DNA of 21,987 nt from M2408 sp046303515. Its GTDB lineage: Bacteria; Bacteroidota; Bacteroidia; Flavobacteriales_D; Crocinitomicaceae. Positions 8,837 to 15,815 of this stretch are shown here, piece by piece; positions within the stretch are counted from its first letter, which is position 1, and every line of letters starts with the position of its first letter. Position numbers and translations under genes: made by a program. The notes beneath the pieces are model-generated. The model made no database searches and was not told where the DNA came from. It was given only the letters and a program-made list of their open reading frames with translations. The DNA is taken from NCBI GenBank assembly GCA_046303515.1, contig JBKCGI010000119.1, positions 1 to 21,987 of the forward strand. Reading direction: 5' to 3'.

Positions 8837-9340
8837 ATGAAAAAAGTTATTATACTTTGTTTTTTCACCATACCACTACTTTATTTTGCACAAGATTATA
8901 AATCTGCCCTAGGTGTTAAACTTGGTTATCCAGGTTATTCTGCCTTGAACGGCAAGTTTTATATGGGACAAAAATTTGCTCTTGATAATGCTTTAGGTGT
9001 CAATTTTGACAGAGATAATCGTTTTATTGGTTTACAAACGCTTTTAGAATTTAATAAGTCTTTTGGGGTTAATGAGGGATATAATTGGTATGCGGGTTTG
9101 GGTCCAAAAGCCATGTATTATGTAAAAGGAGGTTATTTGGAAGCAGATGGGTCACAAGTTCAAGAAAATTTTTTCTTAAAAGTTGATGGAGCATTTGGCT
9201 TGGAGTATACTGCCCCAAGAACGCACCTGAATGCTGCTTTTGAATTTGGTCCTACACTTAATGTAATTCCATTTATTAAAATTGGTGCATATGCAAATGT
9301 TGCAATTAGGTATGCCATCAAAAATGAAAAATTCAGATAA
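8837..9340 (+). CDS. Small exported beta-barrel-like protein (paralogue of the one at 3809)
   Basis: 167 residues with a signal peptide (MKKVIILCFFTIPLLYFAQ, cleavage near FAQ). The mature part matches the 3809-4291 protein along its whole length: GYPG, YMG, NWYAGLGP, KGG, LEYTA, GPTLNVIP and a final aromatic strand IRYAIK. Compared with that paralogue it has a small insertion near residue 105-112 and a six-residue polar tail. The fold is probably an eight-stranded outer-membrane barrel; no ligand is evident. It lies directly after the giant exported gene and before a strong terminator, so it may be the last gene of that transcript. Confidence 0.75.
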   Translation: MKKVIILCFFTIPLLYFAQDYKSALGVKLGYPGYSALNGKFYMGQKFALDNALGVNFDRDNRFIGLQTLLEFNKSFGVNEGYNWYAGLGPKAMYYVKGGYLEADGSQVQENFFLKVDGAFGLEYTAPRTHLNAAFEFGPTLNVIPFIKIGAYANVAIRYAIKNEKFR

Positions 9341-9361
9341 AATTCATTTATTATAAATTTT

Positions 9362-9397
9362 AAAAGGGGCTTTGAGTATTAATCAAAGCCCCTTTTT
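9362..9397. terminator. Bidirectional terminator between the beta-barrel gene and pyk
   Basis: AAAAGGGGCTTTGA (9362-9375) pairs perfectly with TCAAAGCCCCTTTT (9383-9396) around a 7-base loop. The 14-bp stem carries A-tracts on one side and T-tracts on the other, so it can terminate on both strands. It lies between convergent genes. Confidence 0.85.
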
Positions 9398-9414
9398 AAT
9401 GTGATATAATTAAA

Positions 9415-9443
9415 TAAAACGAGATTCTCCTAATCAAAATCTC
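9415..9443 (-). terminator. Terminator-like hairpin after pyk
   Basis: On the minus strand GAGATT (9443-9438) pairs with AATCTC (9426-9421) around an 11-base loop and is followed by a T-rich tail (GTTTTATTTA). It begins 10 bases after the pyk stop. The stem is only 6 bp, and the stronger hairpin at 9362-9397 would act as backup. Confidence 0.5.
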
Positions 9444-9452
9444 AGTCCTAAA

Positions 9453-10874
9453 TTAATCTACATAACTCAATTTCAACATATTTGTTTTACCATTTTCTTC
9501 TAATGGAATTGAAGCAATGTTGATGACCATGTCTCCAGATTTTAATAAACCTTCTTTTTTCAATAAGTATTTTATATCTGCGATTGTATGATCAGTACTT
9601 ACACGTTTGTTATAATAAAATCCTTTTACACCCCAAATTAAATTCAACTGAGTTAAAATTTCTTTGTTACTTGTAAAAACATATATAGGAGCTTTTGGTC
9701 TTTGTGAAGCCAATTTATAAGCTGTATATCCAGAAAATGACATAGTTACAATTGCATCTGCTTCAACACGTTGAGCCAAACGACAGGCATTAAAACAAAT
9801 CGAATCTGAAATAAAACGATGTTGTGATTTGTCAGGCATTACGTCTTTATTGTAAATACCTTCGAAATTTTCCATTTCTTTAACAATATTAGCCATTGTT
9901 TTTATTACTTCAATTGGGAATTTACCCACTGAAGTTTCTGCAGAAAGCATTACAGCGTCAGCTCCATCTAAAACAGCATTTGCAACATCATTCACTTCTG
10001 CACGAGTTGGAGTAATGTTGGTAATCATACTCTCCATCATTTGTGTTGCCACGATGATTGGTTTAGCATATTCAAAACACTTGTTAATCAACATTTTTTG
10101 AATCAAAGGAACATTTTGGTATGGAACCTCAACACCCAAATCTCCACGTGCAACCATGATTGCATCAGTAACTTTTAAAATTTCGTCAATATCTTTTACC
10201 GCCTCAGGTTTTTCGATTTTAGCAACAACTTTCGCTTTGCTATGTCCTTGGCTAATAATGTGTTTTAATTCGATAATATCTCTTGCTGAACGCACAAATG
10301 ATAATCCAATCCAGTCAACATCTTGTTCCATCGCAAAAGCTAAATCTTCTAAATCTTTTTTAGTTAGCGAAGGCATGGAAATTTTAGTGTTTGGTAAATT
10401 CACACCTTTTTTAGAAGATAAAATTCCTCCATGAATCACTTCAGCAATGAATGTATTTTTCTTTTTATCGCTAGAAACTACTTGCAAACATAATTTACCG
10501 TCATCTAATAAAATACGTTCTCCTGGATTTACATCTTGAGGAAGTTGCTCGTAATTGATGGAAAAGCGTTCTGCAGTACCAACAATTTTATCTGTACCAA
10601 TAGTTACTTTTTTACCGTTTTCTAAAAACACACCATTGTTTTCCATTTCATGGGTACGGATTTTAGGTCCTTGTAAATCGGCTAAAATGGCTACATTTAA
10701 ACCAGTTTCTTGGTTGATATCACGAATTGTTTGGATTAATTTTGCATAATCCTCGTAAGCACCATGTGAAAAATTCAAACGACAAACGTTTAAACCTTCC
10801 AAGATCATTGTTTTTAAAACCTCCTTACTTGAAGAAGCAGGACCTAAAGTTGCTACAATTTTTGTTTTTTTCAT
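9453..10874 (-). CDS. pyk: Pyruvate kinase
   Basis: 473 residues, the usual length for bacterial pyruvate kinase. It converts phosphoenolpyruvate and ADP to pyruvate and ATP in the cytoplasm, the last step of glycolysis. The N-terminus KTKIVATLGPAS and CRLNFSHG (Arg32, Asn34, Ser36 for substrate and K+ binding) are intact. The catalytic-lysine signature is VVAKIEKPEAV, the Mg2+-binding segment is IMVARGDLGVE, and the ATQMMESM and PTRAEVNDVANAVLDGADAVMLS stretches complete the active site. The C-terminal domain includes the MSFSGYTA allosteric-site-like segment. Its ATG overlaps the stop codon of the upstream IPExxxVDY gene by one base, so the two are translationally coupled, and no separate promoter is needed. 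Confidence 0.97.
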   Translation of the reverse strand: MKKTKIVATLGPASSSKEVLKTMILEGLNVCRLNFSHGAYEDYAKLIQTIRDINQETGLNVAILADLQGPKIRTHEMENNGVFLENGKKVTIGTDKIVGTAERFSINYEQLPQDVNPGERILLDDGKLCLQVVSSDKKKNTFIAEVIHGGILSSKKGVNLPNTKISMPSLTKKDLEDLAFAMEQDVDWIGLSFVRSARDIIELKHIISQGHSKAKVVAKIEKPEAVKDIDEILKVTDAIMVARGDLGVEVPYQNVPLIQKMLINKCFEYAKPIIVATQMMESMITNITPTRAEVNDVANAVLDGADAVMLSAETSVGKFPIEVIKTMANIVKEMENFEGIYNKDVMPDKSQHRFISDSICFNACRLAQRVEADAIVTMSFSGYTAYKLASQRPKAPIYVFTSNKEILTQLNLIWGVKGFYYNKRVSTDHTIADIKYLLKKEGLLKSGDMVINIASIPLEENGKTNMLKLSYVD

Positions 10875-11305
10875 TATTCAAATATTATTTGTTCGGTTGA
10901 ACTCAATTCCGCTGGATCAAAAGCGTATGCCGCAACAACACTTGGAATCGTTCGCAATTGGTCTACCCAATCATCAATTTCTATTATTAAATTATTGCAA
11001 ATGAATAAAAAATAGTCAATTTGCTGCTTTTCAGGAATTAAGAATTTCCCTTCATTTTTATTTTTTATCAAATACAATTCATAGCGTTCGCTTTCGTGGC
11101 TCATGAAATAATAAGGGTGTTGTGAACTTAAAACACCTTTTTTATTTGTCATTTTAAAATCATCATTGGATTTAACCAAGTTTAGATTTAAAAGTTCGTT
11201 CATGCTCCAAACTAAACGATAATCACCCACATGCGAACAAATTCCAATTAAATCGTAATCTATTTCGTTCTCAAAATCTAAATGATGTTTCGTGATTTTT
11301 GCCAT
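10874..11305 (-). CDS. IPExxxVDY family protein
   Basis: 143 residues from the ATG at 11305. The open frame extends upstream to a TTG at 11335, but that codon lies inside a promoter -7 element, and the sequence from MAKITKHHL fits the family better. The name-giving motif is present as IPEKQQIDY (residues 90-98), with Ile in place of Val. The C-terminal part (about 100-143) has the conserved pattern of short acidic and aromatic segments ending at TEQIIFE. The protein has no signal peptide, so it is cytoplasmic. The family is found in Bacteroidota, commonly beside pyruvate kinase, and its function is not known; coupling to pyk here suggests a link to central metabolism, which is inference. Confidence 0.85.
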   Translation of the reverse strand: MAKITKHHLDFENEIDYDLIGICSHVGDYRLVWSMNELLNLNLVKSNDDFKMTNKKGVLSSQHPYYFMSHESERYELYLIKNKNEGKFLIPEKQQIDYFLFICNNLIIEIDDWVDQLRTIPSVVAAYAFDPAELSSTEQIIFE

Positions 11306-11332
11306 AAAAAATTTGCAAAACGCTAAATTAGT

Positions 11333-11340
11333 CAAAACTA
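11333..11340 (-). promoter_or_regulatory. Candidate promoter of the IPExxxVDY-pyk operon
   Basis: On the minus strand TAGTTTTG matches TAnnTTTG, 28 bases before the ATG at 11305. No TTG lies at the normal -33 distance. The inverted repeat at 11338-11356 overlaps its upstream edge, so the promoter may depend on a regulator. Confidence 0.45.
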
Positions 11341-11356
11341 CTTGAATTGCAAGTAG
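11338..11356. promoter_or_regulatory. Operator-like inverted repeat upstream of IPExxxVDY-pyk
   Basis: CTACTTG (11338-11344), a 5-base spacer, then CAAGTAG (11350-11356) form a perfect 7-bp inverted repeat. It sits between the -33 and -7 positions of the candidate promoter, where a repressor would block polymerase. Repeats of this size also arise by chance in DNA this AT-rich, so only the position makes it notable. Confidence 0.35.
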
Positions 11357-11405
11357 ATTGAAAGAGTTTTTTAAACTTTTGAATGTTTAAACAATGAACT
11401 GATTT

Positions 11406-11966
11406 TTATTCAAGACCTTTATTTGTAATTGTTTTCTTTTTTGGCCTTATATAATAAGAGATTCCAAATTTGCCCTCTAAACTATTTTTAAAAAAGGGAT
11501 TATTCAGATTCAGATTCGTTTGTATATCTAATGAAAGGTTTTTGGTCATAAAATAGGATGCGCCCAAGCCAATTTTGGCAGGAACAAAACTGTTTTTATT
11601 TTTTCCATCTATGGTTAGATATTCCATTTGTTTATAACCTAATGAAAGGTTTCCATACATCGCAACTCGTTTTTCGTTGGCAAAATAATACCGGGCAAAG
11701 CCACCTAAATAGGTGCTTTCGTAATAGTGATTTGTTTTTGGTCCAATTGCTTGGTAATTAAATTCTAAACCTAAGGCCCATTTTTGACTTAACATAAAAC
11801 CTGCTGTGGGTGTGATTCCACCACCAAAATTACTGAAAGGAAAAGATAAAAGTGGATTAAAACCTCTCGGTTGAATTGCTCCTCCAATAAAGAAGGTGTT
11901 TTTTTGTAATTGTGTAAGTGAAGAAAAAGAAATCAAAAGACTTACAGTTAAAGCTATTTTTCGCAT
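11406..11966 (-). CDS. Outer-membrane beta-barrel protein
   Basis: 186 residues. The signal peptide is MRKIALTVSLLISFSSLTQ, with cleavage near residue 19. The mature part has regularly spaced amphipathic strands with Gly and aromatic residues (GGGITPTAGFML, WALGLEFNYQ, YLGGFARYYF, YGNLSLGYKQ, GLGASYFMT, LSLDIQTNLN, FGISYYI), as expected for an 8-stranded barrel of the OMP_b-brl type. A basic tail (RPKKKTITNK) follows the last strand. Function is unknown. It stands apart from the IPExxxVDY-pyk operon, with a 100-base gap, and from crcB, with a 64-base gap. Not obviously homologous to the two small barrels in the + strand block. Confidence 0.75.
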   Translation of the reverse strand: MRKIALTVSLLISFSSLTQLQKNTFFIGGAIQPRGFNPLLSFPFSNFGGGITPTAGFMLSQKWALGLEFNYQAIGPKTNHYYESTYLGGFARYYFANEKRVAMYGNLSLGYKQMEYLTIDGKNKNSFVPAKIGLGASYFMTKNLSLDIQTNLNLNNPFFKNSLEGKFGISYYIRPKKKTITNKGLE

Positions 11967-12030
11967 ACTTTTTAAGGTAAGACATACAAAAAAGTTATTT
12001 GTTACTCGCTTTAACGTTCTTTGTGATTTA

Positions 12031-12393
12031 TCACTTTACAGAACTAATAATCCAAATTAGTCCAACGCCAACTGCAACAGAAATCAAAATATTCGCCCCA
12101 GCCCAAAGGTAATTTCCCTGTTGCATCAAAAGAAATGTTTCGTTGCTAAAAGTTGAAAAAGTACTGAAACCACCGCAAAAACCAGTGATTATTAAAGGAG
12201 CCATCCACGAATTTGAATCTAGTTTTTCTTTAAAAATGTAAACTCCTAATGCCAAAATTAAACAAGCTAAGGTGTTTGAAACCAAGGTCGCAAGAGGAAA
12301 ATTTGTAAATTTTGATTTGAGAACAAAAAGACTAACTCCATATCTTGCTAACGAACCTAAACCACCACCAATAAATATCGCCAAATAATTCAT
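12031..12393 (-). CDS. crcB: Fluoride ion channel CrcB/Fluc
   Basis: 120 residues with four hydrophobic segments. The family motifs are present: GGGLGSLARY at residues 9-18, a conserved Asn in ATLVSN (Asn40), and GFCGGFSTFSTFS at residues 71-83, which holds the phenylalanines that line the fluoride pore. Members work as dual-topology dimers in the inner membrane and export fluoride down its electrochemical gradient. A single gene copy is consistent with a homodimer. Its ATG lies one base after the kdsB stop codon, so it is co-transcribed with kdsB; no fluoride riboswitch sits between them. Nothing is missing compared with family length. Confidence 0.93.
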   Translation of the reverse strand: MNYLAIFIGGGLGSLARYGVSLFVLKSKFTNFPLATLVSNTLACLILALGVYIFKEKLDSNSWMAPLIITGFCGGFSTFSTFSNETFLLMQQGNYLWAGANILISVAVGVGLIWIISSVK

Positions 12394-12394
12394 T

Positions 12395-13132
12395 TTATTC
12401 TTTTATTGCATTGAGAACGTTTTCTACATCTTCAGGCACATCGATATTAGGTGTTTCAATAGTTGTTTCCACTACAGCAATTTTATAACCGTAAAACAAC
12501 CATCTTAATTGCTCTAAAGATTCAACTTGTTCTAATTTTGTTGCTTGCAGATCTATGATTTCTAGTAAAGTCTTTCTTCGGTATGCATACAAACCTATGT
12601 GTCTTAAAAAAGGGTAAAATTTTTGAGCATTTCCTTTATAATGAAAAGTATTTGGAATAAAACTTCGCGAAAAATAAAGTGCTTCATTTTGATGATTAAT
12701 AACAATTTTGATACGATTTGGATTATTCAAATCTTCTGCGGAAATTTGTTGAATTCCTAAAGTTGCTATGTCAACGGTTTCTTTTTCAAAAGCATTAATT
12801 AAATCATCCAATTGCCTAAAATCCACCAAAGGTTCATCTCCTTGAATGTTGATTATCACATCAAAATCAGGGTAAAGTTTGGCAATTTCTCCGCATCGAT
12901 CAGTTCCGCTGGGATGTTCCAATGAAGTCATTGCAACTTCTCCACCAAAAGCTTTTACAGCCGAAAATATTCGTTCATCGTCAGTTGCAACAATTAATTT
13001 TGAAATTTTTTGTGATTTCAAGGCGCCTTCATAAACACGCTGAATCATACTTTTTCCTTTTAAATCAAAAAGAGGCTTCCCCGGAAAACGAGAAGATGCA
13101 AATCGAGCTGGTATAATTCCTAATACTTTCAA
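12395..13132 (-). CDS. kdsB: 3-deoxy-manno-octulosonate cytidylyltransferase (CMP-Kdo synthetase)
   Basis: 245 residues, the usual length. It activates Kdo with CTP to CMP-Kdo for the lipid A core of lipopolysaccharide, acting in the cytoplasm. The nucleotide-binding N-terminus is IIPARFASSRFPGKPL (residues 6-21), followed by LIVATDDERI, HPSGTDR (73-79) and INIQGDEPLV (95-104), all diagnostic. The C-terminal half carries YFSRSFIPN and the LEQLRWL stretch. The gene is divergent from dprA, with 76 bases between the starts, and precedes crcB with a one-base gap. The -7 element at 13167-13174 probably drives both genes. Confidence 0.95.
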   Translation of the reverse strand: MKVLGIIPARFASSRFPGKPLFDLKGKSMIQRVYEGALKSQKISKLIVATDDERIFSAVKAFGGEVAMTSLEHPSGTDRCGEIAKLYPDFDVIINIQGDEPLVDFRQLDDLINAFEKETVDIATLGIQQISAEDLNNPNRIKIVINHQNEALYFSRSFIPNTFHYKGNAQKFYPFLRHIGLYAYRRKTLLEIIDLQATKLEQVESLEQLRWLFYGYKIAVVETTIETPNIDVPEDVENVLNAIKE

Positions 13133-13166
13133 TTTTCAAAATTTTTTATAAAACTATGCTTTTTTT

Positions 13167-13174
13167 CAAAAATA
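13167..13174 (-). promoter_or_regulatory. Candidate promoter of kdsB-crcB
   Basis: TATTTTTG on the minus strand matches TAnnTTTG, 35 bases before the ATG at 13132. No TTG is present at the -33 distance. The palindrome at 13184-13197 lies in its upstream promoter region. Confidence 0.4.
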
Positions 13175-13183
13175 ATGTTTAAT

Positions 13184-13197
13184 TTTAGTTAACTAAA
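13184..13197. promoter_or_regulatory. 14-bp palindrome between kdsB and dprA
   Basis: TTTAGTTAACTAAA is a perfect palindrome with no spacer. It lies between the divergent -7 elements for kdsB (13167-13174) and dprA (13204-13211), near the -33 positions of both. It could bind a shared regulator, but palindromes of this length occur by chance in AT-rich sequence. Confidence 0.3.
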
Positions 13198-13203
13198 CCC
13201 ATT

Positions 13204-13211
13204 TAATTTTG
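13204..13211 (+). promoter_or_regulatory. Candidate -7 element overlapping the dprA start
   Basis: TAATTTTG matches TAnnTTTG, but its last three bases are the TTG proposed as the dprA start codon. Either the element is a chance match and transcription begins upstream, or translation starts at the GTG at Val12. No TTG stands at the -33 distance. Confidence 0.25.
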
Positions 13212-14312
13212 AATACCTCCAATTTACAACAGCAAATTGCGGTGACCTTGTTGCCTCATTTTGGAAAAAAACGCATACGAACCATTCTAAATCATGTTGG
13301 TTCATTAGATGGTTTTTTTAAGACAGAAAAGAAAGATTTACTTCAAATTTCTGGACTGAGTCAAAAACATATCAAATTGTTGAATTTAGATTTGGCACTA
13401 AAAGAAGCGGAACCGTATGCTAATTATTTGAGTCAAAGTGGATTTTCATCTCACTTTTATACAGATGCAACATTTCCAAGAAAATTAAACGAATGTGTTG
13501 ACGCACCCTTGTTATTATTTTCACAAGGAAGTATGGACTTGAATGTTCAAAAAACTGTTGCAATTGTTGGTACGAGAAACTGCACGAATTATGGAAAACA
13601 AATTTGTGAAGATTTGATACAATCTTTTGCGGGTAAGAACATATTGGTTGTAAGTGGTTTAGCTTATGGGATCGACATTCACGTGCATCATTTGTGTTTG
13701 AAGCATAATATTCAAACTGTCGGAGTTTTGGCTCATGGTTTAGACAGATTATATCCTGCAATTCACCGAAAAACCGCCAAAGAAATGTTGGAAAATGGAG
13801 GTTTATTGACAGAGTTTTTGCCTGGTACTAATCCAGACCGTGAAAATTTTCCAATGCGGAATCGAATTGTTGCAGGAATGTGTGATGCAACTATTGTAGT
13901 AGAGAGCGGAATCAAAGGAGGATCACTCATTACAGCTGACTTGGCAAACGATTATAACAGAGATGTTTTTGCCTTTCCAGGTGATATTTACCGCGAATAT
14001 TCAAAAGGATGTAATAAATTGATTCAAGAAAACAAAGCACATTTGATTACATCAGCAAAGGAATTTATGAAGTTGATGGAGTGGGAGAGTGATGTCAAAG
14101 CCAAACAATTGGATTTATTTGCTCAATTAAACGAGAAAGAAAAGACGATTGTTTTTTGTTTGAAAGATAAAATGGAAGATACTTTTGATAGTTTAATTCA
14201 AAAAACTAAACTTTCTTTTTCAGAATTAAGCGGACTTTTATTAAATTTGGAGATTAGTGGATTAATTAAATCCTTGCCGGGGAAGTTTTACCGCCTAATG
14301 ATACAGATTTAA
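13209..14312 (+). CDS. dprA: DNA-processing protein DprA
   Basis: 367 residues, the full family length. DprA loads RecA onto single-stranded DNA taken up during natural transformation. The N-terminal helix-hairpin-helix/SAM-like part covers about 5-90. The Rossmann core has IVGTRNCTNYG (119-129), VVSGLAYGID (147-156), the TVGVLAHGLDRLYP stretch (170-183), FPMRNRIVAG (214-223), GGSLITA (237-243) and SKGCNKLI (265-272). A winged-helix-like C-terminal domain covers about 305-367. The start is a TTG: an in-frame stop lies 15 bases upstream, and no ATG exists before the conserved region. The MNTSNLQQQIAVTLLP start aligns with family N-termini, but a -7-like element overlaps the TTG, so a GTG at residue 12 remains possible. 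The gene lies upstream of a small ORF and rmuC, with a 5-base gap to the ORF. Confidence 0.93.
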   Translation: MNTSNLQQQIAVTLLPHFGKKRIRTILNHVGSLDGFFKTEKKDLLQISGLSQKHIKLLNLDLALKEAEPYANYLSQSGFSSHFYTDATFPRKLNECVDAPLLLFSQGSMDLNVQKTVAIVGTRNCTNYGKQICEDLIQSFAGKNILVVSGLAYGIDIHVHHLCLKHNIQTVGVLAHGLDRLYPAIHRKTAKEMLENGGLLTEFLPGTNPDRENFPMRNRIVAGMCDATIVVESGIKGGSLITADLANDYNRDVFAFPGDIYREYSKGCNKLIQENKAHLITSAKEFMKLMEWESDVKAKQLDLFAQLNEKEKTIVFCLKDKMEDTFDSLIQKTKLSFSELSGLLLNLEISGLIKSLPGKFYRLMIQI

Positions 14313-14317
14313 AACAC

Positions 14318-14521
14318 ATGAAATACCTTTTTTTAAGTTTGATTTTAAGTACTTTTCAAATCTTTTCTTTTTCTCAAGATTCGATTCAAATTCCTTCAAA
14401 GAACAGGGAAAGTATTGATTTTTTGCGTTTTATAGGTTGTGAAATTTCACTCTTCTTTTCCTTCAACCAATGGTTATGGAATACAAGAATTCGATATCCC
14501 AAATTACTGCTTTTTTGTTAG
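14318..14521 (+). CDS. Small signal-peptide ORF between dprA and rmuC, possibly a gene remnant
   Basis: 67 residues. The first ~20 (MKYLFLSLILSTFQIFSFSQ) are a good signal peptide, with cleavage near FSQ, of the same style as the exported proteins in this window. The rest (residues 21-67) has no recognised motif. It starts 6 bases after the dprA stop and ends 16 bases before rmuC, so it would be co-transcribed. The short mature part and a plausible in-frame coding stretch in a different frame near the end (from ATG 14470) suggest it may be a truncated or frameshifted remnant of a longer exported protein. I cannot decide between a real small secreted peptide and a decayed gene. Confidence 0.35.
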   Translation: MKYLFLSLILSTFQIFSFSQDSIQIPSKNRESIDFLRFIGCEISLFFSFNQWLWNTRIRYPKLLLFC

Positions 14522-14537
14522 ATTAAAATAAAAACAT

Positions 14538-15815
14538 ATGGAGTTAATTACCTTAATAATTATTAGTCTTATTGCCACAGCTACAGCTATTTTCTTTTTT
14601 TTAAAAGCGAAGCAGAATTCTGATTTAGGCTTTAAAATTCAAGAAGATAAAGAAAAAATAATCTTTTCTTTAAACGAAGAAATCAAGCAGATACGCCTAC
14701 AACATGATGATGAAAAGAAAAAAGCGATTGTTTTAGAAACTCAATTGGAAGTTGTAAAATCTCAATTGTTAGAATACAAAGAAAATCAGTCTAAAACTGA
14801 AATTGCCTTGAAAGAACAATTGGAATTAATGGGTAAAGAAATTGTTGCTCGTGGAAGTCAAGCTTTACGTTCTGAAAACCAGCTTCAACTCAGTCAATTT
14901 TTAACTCCGTTCAAAGAAAAATTAGAAGCATTTGAAAATGAAGTGAAACAAAGCAATCAAAAAGAAACTGAGCGCTATGTAAATATGGAAACCATAATTC
15001 GGGGTCTTACGGAACAACATTCCAAAATGAACAATACCGCTCAAAATTTGGCTGATGCCTTACGAGGAAGTCAGAAAACTCAAGGAGATTGGGGAGAGTT
15101 GGCTTTAGAGCGTATTTTAGAAATGAGTGGTTTGGAAAAAGGTCGCGAATATGCCACGCAATCCAATTACAAAGATGAGGATGATCGCAATCAACGACCA
15201 GACGTTATTATTAATTTACCAGAAAACAAACATATTATTATTGATTCAAAAGTTTCTTTGGTAGCATTTGAACGTTCCATTAATGCCAATGATGATCAAG
15301 AGCAAAAGACGCAGATGGCAGCTCATATTTTATCTTTAAAAAATCACATCAAACAATTAAGTGAAAAAAATTACATCCACTTAAAAGGTTTAGATACTCC
15401 AGAGTTTGTTTTGATGTTTATTCCACTGGAATCCTCCTTTGCTTGGGCAATGAAAGAAGAACCTAATTTGTATCAATTTGCTTGGGAAAAGAAGATTGTT
15501 TTGGTAACACCTTCTACTCTTTTGGCTACATTAAAAACCGTGGAAAGTATATGGAAACAAGAGCGTCAAAATCGTCATGCTATTGATATTGCTGACCAAG
15601 CTGGTAAATTGTATGATAAATTTGTTGGTTTTATTTCAGATTTAGAAAATGTTGGTAAAAAACAAAAAGACGCAGCTACTGCTTACGATGAAGCGATGAA
15701 AAAACTTTCCACGGGAGCTGGTAACTTAATTACTTCCACAGAAAAATTGGTAAAAATGGGAGCTAAAGCCAAAAAACAATTGGACGGTAAATATTTGGAG
15801 AATTCTGAAGATTAG
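14538..15815 (+). CDS. rmuC: DNA recombination protein RmuC family
   Basis: 425 residues. An N-terminal membrane segment (about 3-23) is followed by a long coiled coil (about 30-175) and the RmuC domain (about 180-400). Diagnostic stretches are GDWGELALERILEMSGL near residue 181, RPDVIINLPENKHIIIDSKVSL, FVLMFIPLESSFAWA and VTPSTLLATLKTV. The PD-(D/E)XK-like nuclease fold is known for the family, and members limit rearrangement at short inverted repeats in E. coli; the exact activity is not settled. It is membrane-anchored, with the domain in the cytoplasm. It lies downstream of dprA on one likely transcript, linking it to DNA processing. Its stop codon overlaps the bactofilin stop codon by 4 bases, tail to tail. 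Confidence 0.92.
   Translation: MELITLIIISLIATATAIFFFLKAKQNSDLGFKIQEDKEKIIFSLNEEIKQIRLQHDDEKKKAIVLETQLEVVKSQLLEYKENQSKTEIALKEQLELMGKEIVARGSQALRSENQLQLSQFLTPFKEKLEAFENEVKQSNQKETERYVNMETIIRGLTEQHSKMNNTAQNLADALRGSQKTQGDWGELALERILEMSGLEKGREYATQSNYKDEDDRNQRPDVIINLPENKHIIIDSKVSLVAFERSINANDDQEQKTQMAAHILSLKNHIKQLSEKNYIHLKGLDTPEFVLMFIPLESSFAWAMKEEPNLYQFAWEKKIVLVTPSTLLATLKTVESIWKQERQNRHAIDIADQAGKLYDKFVGFISDLENVGKKQKDAATAYDEAMKKLSTGAGNLITSTEKLVKMGAKAKKQLDGKYLENSED

Noticed and set aside
11306..11335. TTG-initiated extension of the IPExxxVDY protein
   Set aside because: The TTG is part of a promoter -7 match, and the ATG at 11305 gives the family-like N-terminus.
11370..11391. TTTAAAC / GTTTAAA hairpin (7 bp, 8-base loop) downstream of the minus-strand beta-barrel gene
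   Set aside because: The stem is nearly all A-T and no T-tract follows on either strand, so I did not call it a terminator.
12394..12394. Fluoride riboswitch in front of crcB
   Set aside because: Only one base separates kdsB from crcB, so no leader RNA fits there; the kdsB leader was read and shows no riboswitch-like structure.
15812..15815. 4-base tail-to-tail overlap of rmuC and bactofilin stop codons as a regulatory device
   Set aside because: Such overlaps are common in compact bacterial genomes, and no sequence here suggests a specific function.
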